Source of the DNA: Vibrio sp. MedPE-SWchi
GTDB lineage: Bacteria > Pseudomonadota > Gammaproteobacteria > Enterobacterales > Vibrionaceae
Direction: 5' to 3'
Assembly (NCBI GenBank): GCA_001874155.1
Contig: MPDB01000006.1
Coordinates: 1-64,000, forward strand
Length of the DNA: 64,000 nt
Under the pieces are notes generated by a model that ran no database searches, was not told the DNA's origin, and saw only the letters and a program-made list of their open reading frames with translations. Made by a program: the position numbers and the translations under genes. Positions 39,128 to 51,662 of the stretch are shown here, in pieces (position 1 is the first letter of the stretch; every line of letters begins with the position of its first letter).

Positions 39128-40596
39128 TGGGCAAGCCTACTGGATTTTTAGAACACGGTCGTGAACTTCCAAAGAAGATCGACCCGTCTGTTCGTATCGA
39201 AGACAACAAAGAATTCGTTTTGAATGACGAGTTTGGTGAGAAGATCGGTACTCAAGCCTCTCGCTGTATGGATTGTGGTGTACCTTTCTGTCACAACGGT
39301 TGCCCGATTGGTAACATCATTCCTGAATTCAACGATGCCGTTTATCGTGATAGTTGGGAAGAAGCTTGGAATATCCTTAGCTCGACAAACAACTTCCCAG
39401 AATTTACGGGGCGTGTATGTCCCGCTCCTTGTGAAAGTGCTTGTGTACTCGGGATTAACCAAGACCCAATTACGATCTGTAATATCGAGAAAACGATTGT
39501 CGAGACAGCATATCGTGAAGGGTACGCGAAACCTAAGACACCACGCTCACGCACTGGAAAAACAATTGCAATCATTGGTTCTGGTCCTGCAGGTTTAGCA
39601 GCAGCAGAGCAGCTGAATAGTGCAGGTCATAGCGTGACTGTTTTTGAACGTGATGAAAAAGCGGGTGGTCTACTACGTTTTGGTATTCCAGACTTTAAGC
39701 TAGGTATGGATATTATTGATCGCAAGATCAACTTGATGGCTGACGCTGGTGTTGTATTCAAAGTTAACCAACACATTGGTGTTGATGTGAATGCTCAACA
39801 ACTTCGCCAAGAGTTCGATGTGGTCCTTCTAACGGGTGGATCTACTGTGCCTCGCGATTTGCCAATCCCAGGTCGTGAGTTCAAGGGCGTCCATTTCGCT
39901 ATGGAATTCCTTGGTCAAAACAACCGCCGAGCTAATGACTTAGACCTTAAAACAGAAGAGATTCACGCTAAAGATAAGCACATTGTGGTTATCGGTGGTG
40001 GTGATACAGGCTCTGACTGTGTGGGTACGTCAAACCGTCATAAAGCAGCAAGCATTACTCAGGTTGAAATCATGCCGATTCCGCCGGAGAAACGACCTGC
40101 AAATATGCCTTGGCCGCAATATCCAATGATCATGAAAACAACCACTTCACATGAAGAAGGCTGTGAACGTCATTGGAATATCCTCACCAAAGAATTTATC
40201 GGCAATGATAAAGGTGAAGTGACCGGTCTTCGTATTGCAGACATTGTTTGGCAAGACGCAAAACCTGGTGAACGCCCTGGCTTTGATGAAGTCGCGAACT
40301 CTGAGCGTGTCATTCCATGTGATATGGCATTCCTAGCGATGGGCTTCCTTCACCCTGAGCCAACCGGCGTTCTAGCACAACTTGATATCAAACTTGACGA
40401 TCGCGGTAACGTTGCATCTGAAGGATTTGAAACCAATCAAAAGGGTGTCTTTGCTGCTGGTGATATGCGTACTGGTCAATCACTGGTTGTTCGTTGTATT
40501 AACGAAGGACGTGAATGTGCGGTTGCTATCGATAAGTATCTAATTGGTAACTCTAACTTAGAAGCGAAAGCCGATTCACTGATGCTTTCAAACTAA
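39127..40596 (+). CDS. gltD: Glutamate synthase small subunit, first operon
   Basis: Flavoprotein that takes electrons from NADPH to the large subunit through two [4Fe-4S] clusters. It has 489 residues. Cysteine motifs are CMDCGVPFCHNGCP and CPAPCESAC; FAD and NADPH sites are [13 protein letters not shown] and GGGDTGSDC. The start MGKPTGFLE resembles the Firmicutes small subunit. Its ATG overlaps the gltB stop by one base (TAATG), so the two are coupled. Confidence 0.95.
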   Translation: MGKPTGFLEHGRELPKKIDPSVRIEDNKEFVLNDEFGEKIGTQASRCMDCGVPFCHNGCPIGNIIPEFNDAVYRDSWEEAWNILSSTNNFPEFTGRVCPAPCESACVLGINQDPITICNIEKTIVETAYREGYAKPKTPRSRTGKTIAIIGSGPAGLAAAEQLNSAGHSVTVFERDEKAGGLLRFGIPDFKLGMDIIDRKINLMADAGVVFKVNQHIGVDVNAQQLRQEFDVVLLTGGSTVPRDLPIPGREFKGVHFAMEFLGQNNRRANDLDLKTEEIHAKDKHIVVIGGGDTGSDCVGTSNRHKAASITQVEIMPIPPEKRPANMPWPQYPMIMKTTTSHEEGCERHWNILTKEFIGNDKGEVTGLRIADIVWQDAKPGERPGFDEVANSERVIPCDMAFLAMGFLHPEPTGVLAQLDIKLDDRGNVASEGFETNQKGVFAAGDMRTGQSLVVRCINEGRECAVAIDKYLIGNSNLEAKADSLMLSN

Positions 40597-40620
40597 TTAG
40601 TCATATCCCGTACAATCGAA

Positions 40621-40647
40621 AGCCAGCATTCATTGCTGGCTTTTTTA
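40621..40647 (+). terminator. Terminator of the first gltBD operon
   Basis: AGCCAGCA (40621-40628) pairs with TGCTGGCT (40634-40641), loop TTCAT, followed by T-run. It isolates the first GOGAT operon from the second. Confidence 0.9.
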
Positions 40648-40775
40648 TTTCCTTTTTTCAGCTCATTAGTTGTTAACAAACTGTAAACAACAAATTCTTA
40701 TCTCTATGATAAATCAGAACAATTGCAGAGCTTTACGTGGTAAATCGCAATGCTACCTGATTTACATCCAAGAAC

Positions 40776-40802
40776 TTGACCTTTTTTATAATAACCTATA
40801 CT
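40776..40802 (+). promoter_or_regulatory. Candidate promoter of the second gltBD operon
   Basis: TTGACC (40776-40781) and TATACT (40797-40802) with a 15-base spacer, about 145 bases before gltB. The 348 bases between the operons contain this and a small CTGTC/GACAG hairpin at 40910-40924, and no gene. Confidence 0.35.
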
Positions 40803-40944
40803 TTGTGAACTCATTGATACTGAGATTAATGAAAATTGTTAAAAAATAAAGGTAATAAATCGCATAACTAGGCAAATATAATAACAATAACGAATAGTTA
40901 GTCATTTACTGTCTGGATGACAGAGAAGCAAAGGGAGAATTGCA

Positions 40945-43900
40945 ATGGCTTTATATGATCCAAGTCTTGAGAAAGATAACTGTGGGTTTGGTCTGATCGC
41001 GCATATGGAAGGCGAACCAAGCCACAAACTCGTCCGAACGGCTATTTCAGCACTGGACCGCATGACACACCGTGGTGGTATCGCCGCAGATGGTAAAACT
41101 GGTGATGGCTGCGGGCTACTTCTTCAAAAACCGGATAGCTACCTTCGCCTTATCGCTGAAGAGCTCGGCTTTAAACTAAGTCGTCAATATGCCATCGGCA
41201 TGATTTTTTTCAGCCAAGATCCAATCAAGGCTCAATCCGCTAAAGACATTATCAATAAAGAGCTCGCTCAAGAAACGCTGACTATTTCTGGCTGGCGAGA
41301 AGTGCCAACCAACACCGACGTTTTAGGCCCAATAGCGAAAGATTCCGTTCCAAATATACAACAAGTGTTTATCTCAGCACCTGCGGGTTGGCGCGAGCGT
41401 GATATCGAGCGACGCTTATACATTGCTCGTCGACGCATTGAAAAACAGATAACTGAAGACAAAGAATTTTATATCTGTAGCCTTTCGACACAAGTCATGG
41501 TCTACAAAGGCTTGTGTATGCCGGCCGATCTTCCGAGATTTTACCTCGATCTTGCCGACTTACGCATGGAATCAGCAATCTGCCTATTCCACCAACGCTT
41601 CTCGACAAACACGCAACCGCGTTGGCCACTCGCACAACCCTTTCGCTATCTCGCGCATAATGGTGAAATCAATACCATTGAGGGCAATCGCCAATGGGCT
41701 AAGGCACGTGCTTATAAGTTCTCGTCACCACTGCTGCCCGATCTTCAAACTGCCGCGCCATTTGTTAATGAAATAGGCTCGGACTCCTCTAGCCTAGACA
41801 ATATGTTGGATCTCTTTTTGGCCGGAGGCATGGATGTGTTTAGAGCAATGCGGATGCTTGTTCCGCCAGCATGGCAAAATCATCCAGACATGGACCCTGA
41901 TCTTCGCGCTTTCTACGATTTTAACTCCAAACACATGGAACCCTGGGATGGCCCTGCGGGCATCGTCTTATCTGATGGTCGTTACGCAGCATGTAATCTA
42001 GACCGAAATGGACTGAGACCAGCACGATATGTCATTACCAAAGACAAATTGATCACCCTCGCTTCAGAAGTAGGAATTTGGGACTATGCGCCAGATGAAG
42101 TCGCAGAAAAAGGTCGAGTAGGCCCTGGTGAGCTATTGGTTGTGGACACCCGAAAAGGGAAGCTTTGGCAATCGAGTGAGATTGACCACGACTTAAAAAC
42201 ACGCCACCCATACAAGAACTGGATGGATGATAACGTTCACCGCCTGACGCCTTTTTCCAAGCTTGCCGATGACCAAGTTGGGCAACGCACCTTCGATGAG
42301 AACACACTAAAAACCTACCAAAAACAATTTGCGATGAGCAACGAAGAGGTCGATCAGGTTTTACGCGTTCTAGGGGATATGGGGCAAGAGGCAACCGGCT
42401 CTATGGGTGACGACACACCAATGGCTGTGCTCTCTTCCAAATCTCGATTGGTGACTGACTACTTCCGACAAAAGTTTGCGCAAGTCACTAACCCACCGAT
42501 TGATCCATTGCGTGAAAAGCACGTTATGTCCTTAGCCACGAGCATAGGTAAGGAGATGAATGTTTTCTGTGAGACCGATGGTCACGCTCACCGAGTAAGT
42601 TTTGGCTCTCCCGTATTGCTTTACTCTGATATGCAGCAACTCCTGAATCTAGATAGTGATTACTATGGACATCAAATACTCGACATTAATTACAACCCTG
42701 ACAACAGTGACTTAAAGCAAGCACTACACGCTTTATGTGAAGCCAGTGTAGAGGCTATTAAACAAGGCAATGTATTGGTTGTACTCTCAGATCGATCCCT
42801 AGCAAAAGGGACATTGCCAATCCCTGCTGCAATGGCTGTCGGTGCCGTTCAAACTCGGTTAGCCAATGAAAATCTACGTTGTGACGCTAACATCATCGTT
42901 GAATCTGGGGCTGTCAGAGACCCCCACCAATTTGCAGTTTTACTTGGCTTTGGTGCGACCGCTATCTACCCTTACCTTGCTTATGAGTCGTTAGGAAAAA
43001 TCATCGATGATGGCGCGATAGAGAAAAGCTATCGCGACGTGATGCAAAACTATCAAAATGGCATCAATAAAGGTCTCTACAAAATAATGTCTAAGATGGG
43101 GATCTCAACGATTGCCTCTTACCGTTGTTCACAACTCTTCGAAGCTGTCGGGCTTCATCAAGATATCATCGATCTCTGCTTCAAGGGGGTAGCGTCTCGA
43201 ATCCAAGGTGCGAACTTTGATGATTTCCAACAAGACCTATTTAATCTATCACGTAAGGCATGGGCCAAACGCAAGCCTATCGACCACGGTGGATTACTGA
43301 AGTATGTGCATGATGGTGAGTTCCATGCCTACAACCCTGATGTTGTCAGTACCTTACAACATGCAGTGAAAACTGGCGAAGCCGCAGACTACAAGCAGTA
43401 TGCAAGCCAAGTTAATGAACGGCCTGCTGCAATGCTTCGCGATCTAATGTCACTCAAACCCGCGGACTCACCGCTTACAGTTGAACAAGTCGAGCCTGCG
43501 AGTGATCTGTTTAAACGATTTGATTCCGCTGCAATGTCTATTGGTGCGCTGAGTCCAGAAGCGCATGAAGCTCTCGCGATGGCGATGAACAAGCTTGGGG
43601 GTTACTCTAATTCTGGCGAGGGTGGCGAAGACCCGCGCCGATTTGGCACCGACCGAAACTCGAGAATTAAGCAAATTGCCTCAGGTCGATTCGGCGTTAC
43701 ACCTCACTACCTCACTAACGCTGACGTACTGCAAATAAAAGTCGCGCAAGGGGCAAAACCAGGAGAAGGTGGACAACTTCCTGGCCATAAGGTGACGGCG
43801 GAAATTGCTAAGCTGCGTTACTCTGTTCAAGGGGTTACACTGATCTCCCCTCCCCCTCATCATGATATCTATTCCATAGAGGATCTTGCTCAGCTTATTT

Positions 43901-45408
43901 TCGACCTCAAGCAGGTCAATCCAAAAGCACTGGTCTCGGTGAAACTTGTATCAGAACCAGGGGTTGGAACCATCGCGACCGGTGTGGCAAAAGCGTATGC
44001 CGATTTAATCACAATCTCAGGGTACGATGGCGGAACAGCAGCAAGCCCATTAACCTCCGTTAAATATGCAGGCTCTCCATGGGAGCTTGGCTTAGCGGAA
44101 ACACAGCAAGCGCTCGTCGCTAATAACCTGCGCCACAAGATCCGCCTTCAAGTTGATGGCGGCTTGAAAACCGGGCTGGATGTCATTAAAGGGGCGATAT
44201 TAGGTGCAGAAAGCTTTGGTTTTGGCACGGCTCCAATGGTCGCTCTAGGGTGTAAATTCTTACGTATCTGTCACTTAAATAACTGTGCGACTGGTGTTGC
44301 TACACAAGATGAAACACTAAGAAATGAGTATTTCAAAGGCCTACCCGACATGGTGGTGAACTACTTCACAGGATTAGCAGAAGAAGTCCGAGGGCACTTA
44401 GCTGAGTTGGGTGTTGAGAAACTCACCGACCTCATTGGCCGTACTGATTTGCTTGAAGCGGTAACGGGTCTCACAGCAAAACAGAGCAAACTCGATCTTT
44501 CCAATATTCTTGAAAAGCCGATATCACCATTGAACAACCCGCTCTATTGGACTGAACCCAATGCGCCTTTCGACAAGGCACAACTCAACCAGAAAATTGT
44601 TGAGGATGCCAAAGCTGCGGTTGAATCCAAACAATCCATCAACCTCTATTATGATGTGATCAATACCGACCGCTCTATTGGGGCAAGTCTCTCTGGAGAG
44701 GTAGCGAAGAAATACGGTAATCAAGGTGTTTCAACCACACCGATCAAGCTACACCTCAAAGGAACTGCAGGCCAATCATTTGGCGTTTGGAATGCTGGTG
44801 GTATCGAACTCAACCTTACTGGTGATGCAAACGACTATGTCGGTAAAGGAATGGCGGGGGGTAAGATATCCATCAAGCCTCATACTGGTACAACGTTCCT
44901 TTGTAATGAAGCCACTATTATAGGCAATACCTGTTTATACGGGGCTACGGGCGGAAAGCTCTTTGCCGCTGGGACTGCAGGTGAGCGATTTGGTGTGAGA
45001 AACTCGGGCACCATTGCGGTTATTGAAGGAGCTGGTGATAACGCTTGTGAATACATGACTGGCGGAATCGTCGCAATTCTTGGGGCTACAGGAGTCAACT
45101 TCGGCGCAGGTATGACTGGCGGTTTTGCTTATGTTCTCGATACAAATGACGACTTTGAAGGGCGAGTCAACAACGAATCTGTGGACGCTATTTCGTTATC
45201 AGACCTTTATATCCATCAAGAGCATTTACGTGGATTGATCGCTGAACACCTAGAAGAAACCGGTTCGATCCATGCTGAAAACATCTTGGCGAATTTCGAT
45301 GAATGGATTCCTAAGTTCTACTTAGTGAAACCATTAGCTGCAGATCTTAATACTCTGCTTGGTCACCAAAGTCGAAGCGCTGCTGAACTGCGCGTTCAGG
45401 CACAATAA
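40945..45408 (+). CDS. gltB: Glutamate synthase large subunit, second operon (enterobacterial type)
   Basis: Second NADPH-GOGAT large subunit of 1487 residues. The amidotransferase nucleophile is C13 in EKDNCGFGLIAH, and the [3Fe-4S] motif is CKFLRICHLNNC. The N-terminus (ALYDPSLEKDNCGFGL, HRGGIAADGKTGDGCGLLLQK) aligns with E. coli GltB, unlike the copy 6 kb upstream. GGGAGAA precedes ATG 40945. Codon use includes more rare codons than the first copy, suggesting lower expression. It is the likely orthologue of E. coli gltB by sequence. Confidence 0.95.
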   Translation: MALYDPSLEKDNCGFGLIAHMEGEPSHKLVRTAISALDRMTHRGGIAADGKTGDGCGLLLQKPDSYLRLIAEELGFKLSRQYAIGMIFFSQDPIKAQSAKDIINKELAQETLTISGWREVPTNTDVLGPIAKDSVPNIQQVFISAPAGWRERDIERRLYIARRRIEKQITEDKEFYICSLSTQVMVYKGLCMPADLPRFYLDLADLRMESAICLFHQRFSTNTQPRWPLAQPFRYLAHNGEINTIEGNRQWAKARAYKFSSPLLPDLQTAAPFVNEIGSDSSSLDNMLDLFLAGGMDVFRAMRMLVPPAWQNHPDMDPDLRAFYDFNSKHMEPWDGPAGIVLSDGRYAACNLDRNGLRPARYVITKDKLITLASEVGIWDYAPDEVAEKGRVGPGELLVVDTRKGKLWQSSEIDHDLKTRHPYKNWMDDNVHRLTPFSKLADDQVGQRTFDENTLKTYQKQFAMSNEEVDQVLRVLGDMGQEATGSMGDDTPMAVLSSKSRLVTDYFRQKFAQVTNPPIDPLREKHVMSLATSIGKEMNVFCETDGHAHRVSFGSPVLLYSDMQQLLNLDSDYYGHQILDINYNPDNSDLKQALHALCEASVEAIKQGNVLVVLSDRSLAKGTLPIPAAMAVGAVQTRLANENLRCDANIIVESGAVRDPHQFAVLLGFGATAIYPYLAYESLGKIIDDGAIEKSYRDVMQNYQNGINKGLYKIMSKMGISTIASYRCSQLFEAVGLHQDIIDLCFKGVASRIQGANFDDFQQDLFNLSRKAWAKRKPIDHGGLLKYVHDGEFHAYNPDVVSTLQHAVKTGEAADYKQYASQVNERPAAMLRDLMSLKPADSPLTVEQVEPASDLFKRFDSAAMSIGALSPEAHEALAMAMNKLGGYSNSGEGGEDPRRFGTDRNSRIKQIASGRFGVTPHYLTNADVLQIKVAQGAKPGEGGQLPGHKVTAEIAKLRYSVQGVTLISPPPHHDIYSIEDLAQLIFDLKQVNPKALVSVKLVSEPGVGTIATGVAKAYADLITISGYDGGTAASPLTSVKYAGSPWELGLAETQQALVANNLRHKIRLQVDGGLKTGLDVIKGAILGAESFGFGTAPMVALGCKFLRICHLNNCATGVATQDETLRNEYFKGLPDMVVNYFTGLAEEVRGHLAELGVEKLTDLIGRTDLLEAVTGLTAKQSKLDLSNILEKPISPLNNPLYWTEPNAPFDKAQLNQKIVEDAKAAVESKQSINLYYDVINTDRSIGASLSGEVAKKYGNQGVSTTPIKLHLKGTAGQSFGVWNAGGIELNLTGDANDYVGKGMAGGKISIKPHTGTTFLCNEATIIGNTCLYGATGGKLFAAGTAGERFGVRNSGTIAVIEGAGDNACEYMTGGIVAILGATGVNFGAGMTGGFAYVLDTNDDFEGRVNNESVDAISLSDLYIHQEHLRGLIAEHLEETGSIHAENILANFDEWIPKFYLVKPLAADLNTLLGHQSRSAAELRVQAQ

Positions 45409-45426
45409 GAATAGGAAGGAGCCTAA

Positions 45427-46842
<1,416 letters not shown>

Positions 46843-46860
46843 TTTTTTCCGGCAATACTA

Positions 46861-46894
46861 TAAAGGATCCGATAATCGGATCCTTTATTTTTTG
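46861..46894 (+). terminator. Terminator of the second gltBD operon
   Basis: Near-perfect 13-base inverted repeat centred at 46874 (arms begin TAAAGGATCCGAT), followed by TTATTTTTTTG. Also acts as an A/T-flanked bidirectional hairpin. Confidence 0.88.
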
Positions 46895-46925
46895 TTTATA
46901 CCCAATCACTTATTGGATTAGCACT

Positions 46926-47354
46926 ATGAAACGTATCGGTACGGCCATTTTGTTTAGCCTTTTCATTACAGCATGTAGCCAAGGCGTACGAGATATCGCA
47001 GATCGAACCCAGCTTCCTTGTGGAGAAAGCCCAAATTGCGTATCCACTGAAGATGATCGTGAACAGCATCACTTGATAGCCTTTAAATTGAAGAAACAAG
47101 CAAATATCGACGAAATTGAACAAGTTGCTCTACAAATGCCGGGGGCAAAAACCGCAACCAAGGAACGCAATTATATTCGAGTCGAATATACTTCAAGCTT
47201 TCTTCGATTTGTGGATGATCTGGAACTCAGAGTGGAAGATTCAAAGCTCATGGTGAGATCGGAATCCCGAGTGGGGTATTCTGACTTTGGCGTCAATAGA
47301 GAGCGCGCCGAGCAGCTAAGGAACATGTTACATTCAGCCCAGCTACTTAAGTAA
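46926..47354 (+). CDS. DUF1499-family lipoprotein
   Basis: A 142-residue lipoprotein with lipobox FITAC (C17) and then a region typical of DUF1499 (LPCGESPNCVSTEDD, FLRFVDDLELRVEDSKLMVRSESRVGYSDFGVNRERAEQLR). The function is unknown. It follows the second GOGAT operon with its own terminator and is convergent with truB. Confidence 0.8.
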   Translation: MKRIGTAILFSLFITACSQGVRDIADRTQLPCGESPNCVSTEDDREQHHLIAFKLKKQANIDEIEQVALQMPGAKTATKERNYIRVEYTSSFLRFVDDLELRVEDSKLMVRSESRVGYSDFGVNRERAEQLRNMLHSAQLLK

Positions 47355-47412
47355 CAAACCGTTTGACCTATGAATGTGGAATGATAGAGACGCGATATTT
47401 TCTCTTAAAGGT

Positions 47413-47440
47413 AAAAAGTCGAAGCTAGGCTTCGACTTTA
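47413..47440. terminator. Bidirectional terminator between DUF1499 gene and truB
   Basis: AAAGTCGAAGC (47415-47425) and GCTTCGACTTT (47429-47439) around TAG, with T-tract on the minus side (TTTTTACC). It ends the nusA-truB operon on minus and the lipoprotein transcript on plus. Confidence 0.85.
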
Positions 47441-47469
47441 ATATCAATGCATTCCGAGTACGAATCTAA

Positions 47470-48420
47470 TTAAGACGGCTCTTCATCTTGAAACACAACA
47501 AGGCGTTTCGGAGCTACTCTTCCATCGTCATCAATCGTCGCAACACCAATGAAGAGTTTTTCATCACCACTAGTCATACGCACCGTACCTTCTGCTGGCG
47601 CGCCGAAAACTTGAACGGGCATGCCATGTTGGACCAAATCCGTTAGCTCAGCATTCATGTTTACTTCAGGCAGGTCTTCTACTGCCGTATCCATTGGCAT
47701 CAACAACGGATCAAGGAGTTCTCTCGGCGCGACTTCATCACGTTCTGCTTGTTCTAGCAGTTCGTTGAGTTGCTCTAGTGTCACCATCTTTTCGTATGGA
47801 TACTTAGCAACGCCCGTACGACGTAAATAGGTAACATGCGCACCGCAGCCCAGCATCTCGCCAAGATCGTCAGTGATCGTTCGAATGTAAGTCCCTTTTG
47901 AACAATGGACTTCCATCTCGATCTCATCGCCTTCAAAGCGCAATAACTCTATGGAGTAAACGGTGATCTTGCGTGATTCACGTGGAACCTCGATGCCTTC
48001 ACGAGCATACTCATAAAGTGGTCGACCTTGGTGCTTCAATGCCGAAAACATGGAAGGAACCTGATCGGTTTCACCCTTAAAGCTCGCGACACAGCGCTCT
48101 AGCTGCTCTTGTGTGACATTGACTTCACGAGTTTCAACCACTTCACCATCTGAATCAGAGGTGTTAGTACGCTCGCCAAGCTTAGCTTTAACGACATAAC
48201 GTTTATCAGAATCCAATAGGAACTGAGAGAACTTGGTCGCTTCGCCCAAACAGATTGGCAGCATTCCTGTTGCTAAAGGATCAAGCGCGCCTGTATGGCC
48301 GGCTTTTTGAGCAAAGTAAATTCGCTTAACTTTTTGCAAAGCATCGTTAGAAGAGATACCGGTCGGTTTATCTAATAAGATAACCCCATTGACTGGACGA
48401 CCCTTACGACGGCGAGCCAT
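47470..48420 (-). CDS. truB: tRNA pseudouridine-55 synthase
   Basis: Makes pseudouridine 55 in the T-loop of tRNAs. It has 316 residues; the catalytic aspartate is D47 in [13 protein letters not shown], and the N-terminus contains [16 protein letters not shown]. The start overlaps the rbfA stop by one base, so they are coupled. It is the last gene here; the usual rpsO-pnp do not follow. Confidence 0.96.
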   Translation of the reverse strand: MARRRKGRPVNGVILLDKPTGISSNDALQKVKRIYFAQKAGHTGALDPLATGMLPICLGEATKFSQFLLDSDKRYVVKAKLGERTNTSDSDGEVVETREVNVTQEQLERCVASFKGETDQVPSMFSALKHQGRPLYEYAREGIEVPRESRKITVYSIELLRFEGDEIEMEVHCSKGTYIRTITDDLGEMLGCGAHVTYLRRTGVAKYPYEKMVTLEQLNELLEQAERDEVAPRELLDPLLMPMDTAVEDLPEVNMNAELTDLVQHGMPVQVFGAPAEGTVRMTSGDEKLFIGVATIDDDGRVAPKRLVVFQDEEPS

Positions 48421-48839
48421 TACTTGCCTTCCTCTTCAGAACCATTCTCGTCTTCAGCACGACCCGCTTCGTCTTGCTTACGCTTATCTTCGTTTAGTAC
48501 TTCGCTAACTAAGTTAGACATGCGCATACCTTCAACCAAAGTATCATCGTAAGTAAAACGAACCTCAGGTGTTAGGCGGTGGCGAATGCGTTTACCTAGT
48601 GCCATACGTACTGGAACTTCGTGCTCTTTTAGAGCCGCTAGACAGCTTTCTGGCGTTTGCTCACCCACACATAGGAAAGTCACAAACACTTTTGCGTAAG
48701 CGAGATCTCTTGATACTTCTACGTCAGAGATGGTCACCATCCCTAAACGTGAATCACGAACTTCGCGCTGCAGGATGATCGCGAGTTCCTTTTGTAATTG
48801 CTGTGACACGCGTTGTGTACGGCTAAATTCTTTTGACAT
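48420..48839 (-). CDS. rbfA: 30S ribosome-binding factor RbfA
   Basis: Late 30S maturation factor, KH-like fold, acting on 16S rRNA in the cold. It has 139 residues from ATG 48839; the frame also opens with ATG 48845, but GAGAA is placed better for 48839 ([14 protein letters not shown]). The C-terminal tail is acidic and charged ([11 protein letters not shown]). Operon order is infB-rbfA-truB. Confidence 0.94.
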   Translation of the reverse strand: MSKEFSRTQRVSQQLQKELAIILQREVRDSRLGMVTISDVEVSRDLAYAKVFVTFLCVGEQTPESCLAALKEHEVPVRMALGKRIRHRLTPEVRFTYDDTLVEGMRMSNLVSEVLNEDKRKQDEAGRAEDENGSEEEGK

Positions 48840-48947
48840 AATCATTTCTCACAAATAGAAAGAATGGGGGGATGGCCAAAGCCAGCCCCCCATGGTGCAT
48901 TCAACAACCGATTACCTTGCCTTTATATAGGCGGGTAACTTTATCAA

Positions 48948-51641
48948 TTAGTCGAGTGTACGTTTAATTTCAACGATTTCGAATACTTCGATTTGGTCAC
49001 CAGCGCGAACGTCATTGTAGTTCTTAACGCCGATACCACATTCGTAGCCATTCTTAACTTCCATAACGTCATCTTTAAAGCGACGAAGTGACTCTAGTTC
49101 ACCTTCGTAGATAACAACGTTTTCGCGTAGTACGCGGATTGGGTTGTTACGCTTAATGATGCCTTCAGTAACCATACAACCAGCGATTGCGCCCAGTTTA
49201 GGTGACTTAAATACGTCACGTACTTCAGCAAGACCAATGATCTCTTGCTTGAATTCTGGAGCTAGCATGCCGCCCATTGCTTGTTTAACTTCGTCAATCA
49301 GCTGGTAGATGATTGAGTAGTAACGCAGGTCTAGGTTCTCTGTATCAACAGTACGACGAGCCGTTGCATCAGCACGAACGTTGAAACCAAGAATGATAGC
49401 GTTTGAAGCGGCTGCAAGCGTTGCATCAGTTTCTGTAATACCACCAACACCAGAACCTACGATGTTAACTTTAACTTCGTCAGTTGCCAGTTTAAGTAGT
49501 GAATCAGCAATCGCTTCAACAGAACCTTGTACATCAGCTTTAAGTACGACGTTAAGCTCTGCAACTTCACCAGCTTCCATGTTAGAGAACATGTTCTCTA
49601 GCTTAGACTTCTGCTGACGAGCCAGTTTAACATCACGGAATTTACCTTGGCGGTAGTTCGCTACTTCACGTGCTTTACGCTCGTCACGTACTACTGTCGC
49701 TTCATCACCCGATGAAGGAACACCAGATAGACCGATGATTTCTACTGGGATAGAAGGACCAGCTTCGAAGATCTCTTTACCATTCTCATCGCGCATTGCA
49801 CGAACACGGCCGTATTCTTGACCACAAAGAAGGATATCACCCTTGTTAAGCGTACCTGATTGAACAAGTACTGTTGCAACTGGACCACGACCTTTATCAA
49901 GACGAGATTCAACAACAACACCTGACGCCATACCTTCTTTAACAGCAGTCAGTTCTAGAACTTCAGACTGTAGAAGGATAGTTTCAAGTAGACCGTCGAT
50001 GTTCGTACCTTGCTTAGCAGAGATATGAACGAACATGTTTTCGCCGCCCCACTCTTCAGGGATAACGTCGTATTGAGCAAGCTCATTCTTAACGTTGTCT
50101 GGGTTTGCATCTTCTTTATCGATCTTGTTTACAGCGATGATGAGAGGAACGCCCGCCGCTTTCGCGTGCTGAATCGCTTCAATCGTTTGTGGCATAACGC
50201 CATCATCTGCTGCAACCACTAGAACAACGATATCCGTCGCTTGAGCACCACGAGCACGCATAGCAGTAAACGCCGCGTGTCCTGGAGTATCAAGGAAAGT
50301 GATCATACCGTTGTCAGTTTCTACGTGGTATGCACCGATGTGCTGTGTGATACCGCCCGCTTCTGCGTCAGCAACGTGTGCTTTACGGATGTAATCCAGC
50401 GTAGATGTTTTACCGTGGTCAACGTGACCCATAATAGTAACAACTGGCGCACGACCTTCAGCAACAGCATCGTTATCACGATCAGACAGTACAGCTTCTT
50501 CAAGTTCATTCTCTTTACGAAGAATAACCTTGTGACCCATTTCTTCTGCAACTAATGCCGCAGTTTCTTGGTCGATAACTTGGTTGATAGTCGCCATAGC
50601 GCCCATCTTCATCATTACTTTGATGACTTCTGTGCCTTTTACAGACATCTTGCTTGCTAGCTCAGAAACAACAATAGTTTCGCCGATAGCTACGTCAGAT
50701 TTAGCAACGGTTGCTGTTTTATCAAAACCATGCTGCATAGACGTTGGTTTAGCCAGTTTACCTTTGTTACGACCGCCACGGCCGCCACGTTGGTTACGAC
50801 CACCATTGCGATCTTGAGTCGCTGGCGCTTTTTTCTTCTTCTTACGACGACCACCGCCTTCTTCTTTACGATCAGAAGCGTCTTCCGCTTCACGAGCATA
50901 AGTAGATGTGGTTACGTGATAATCAGCCGATTTCTCTTGCTCAGTCTTCTTCTTCTCTTCTTCAGTCCAACGAGCTTCATTTTCTTCAGCAAGCTTACGA
51001 GCTTCTTCAACCAGTCTCGCCGCTTCTTCTTCAGCTTTACGTTGAGCTTCAGCTTCTTGACGAAGTTTCAGTTCATCAGCTTCTTTCTTAGCTTGCGAAT
51101 TAACATCCGCATTTTTTGCATTCATGTCTTTCTTAGCCTTATCAGCTTGTGCACGCTGTGCCTTTTCTTCTGCATTACGTTTTGCATCCGCTTCACGTTT
51201 TGCTGTTTCATCGGCTTCGCGTTTTGCTTTGTCTGCAGCATCACGTTTTGCTAGTTCTTCCGCTTCGCGTTTCGCTAGCTCTTCCGCTTCGCGTTTTGCT
51301 GCATCCTCAGCTTCACGTTTCGCTTCGTCATCTACTGTGCTGCGCTTCACATAAGTACGCTTCTTACGTACTTCTACTTGAACATCTTTACTCTTGCCAC
51401 CACTAGCAGAAACACTAAGTGTACTGCGAGTCTTTCTCTGTAGTGTTAAGCGAGTAGGCTCAGTTTCGCCCGATGTATCACCGTGTTCTTTCTTCAAATG
51501 TACAAGTAGCTTTTGCTTCTCATCATCTGATACTTGATCGCCGCTGGCTTTTTTCATGCCTGCGTCAGCAAGTTGTTCAACTAAGCGATCAACTGGCGTA
51601 CCAATCTCTTCACTCAGAGCTTTTACTGTTAGTTGCGTCAT
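48948..51641 (-). CDS. infB: Translation initiation factor IF-2
   Basis: GTPase that places fMet-tRNA in the 30S P site and joins subunits. It has 897 residues. The N-terminal domain carries a coiled-coil repeat region rich in KREAEE-type units (about 106-170) and a glycine/arginine-rich linker; the G domain follows (GHVDHGKTS around residue 403, [16 protein letters not shown]), then domains II-IV. GGAGGTAGCGGA precedes ATG 51641. The initiator tRNA is encoded in the same cluster. Confidence 0.98.
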   Translation of the reverse strand: MTQLTVKALSEEIGTPVDRLVEQLADAGMKKASGDQVSDDEKQKLLVHLKKEHGDTSGETEPTRLTLQRKTRSTLSVSASGGKSKDVQVEVRKKRTYVKRSTVDDEAKREAEDAAKREAEELAKREAEELAKRDAADKAKREADETAKREADAKRNAEEKAQRAQADKAKKDMNAKNADVNSQAKKEADELKLRQEAEAQRKAEEEAARLVEEARKLAEENEARWTEEEKKKTEQEKSADYHVTTSTYAREAEDASDRKEEGGGRRKKKKKAPATQDRNGGRNQRGGRGGRNKGKLAKPTSMQHGFDKTATVAKSDVAIGETIVVSELASKMSVKGTEVIKVMMKMGAMATINQVIDQETAALVAEEMGHKVILRKENELEEAVLSDRDNDAVAEGRAPVVTIMGHVDHGKTSTLDYIRKAHVADAEAGGITQHIGAYHVETDNGMITFLDTPGHAAFTAMRARGAQATDIVVLVVAADDGVMPQTIEAIQHAKAAGVPLIIAVNKIDKEDANPDNVKNELAQYDVIPEEWGGENMFVHISAKQGTNIDGLLETILLQSEVLELTAVKEGMASGVVVESRLDKGRGPVATVLVQSGTLNKGDILLCGQEYGRVRAMRDENGKEIFEAGPSIPVEIIGLSGVPSSGDEATVVRDERKAREVANYRQGKFRDVKLARQQKSKLENMFSNMEAGEVAELNVVLKADVQGSVEAIADSLLKLATDEVKVNIVGSGVGGITETDATLAAASNAIILGFNVRADATARRTVDTENLDLRYYSIIYQLIDEVKQAMGGMLAPEFKQEIIGLAEVRDVFKSPKLGAIAGCMVTEGIIKRNNPIRVLRENVVIYEGELESLRRFKDDVMEVKNGYECGIGVKNYNDVRAGDQIEVFEIVEIKRTLD
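51162..51326 (-). repeat. Coding repeats for KREAEE-like units in infB
   Basis: Imperfect tandem repeats of about 24 bases encode [47 protein letters not shown] and AKRNAEEK in succession (residues 106-160). The alanine/lysine/glutamate pattern is a coiled coil linker of IF2. Such repeats are prone to length variation. Confidence 0.75.
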
Positions 51642-51662
51642 TCCGCTACCTCCTTGCTGAAA

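Noticed and set aside
42053..42394. 113-codon open frame antisense to the second gltB
   Set aside because: Overlaps a conserved coding region fully; composition is not protein-like.
50730..51254. Long open frame antisense to infB
   Set aside because: It is the complement of the lysine/glutamate-rich repeat region and gives a phenylalanine/serine-rich nonsense protein.
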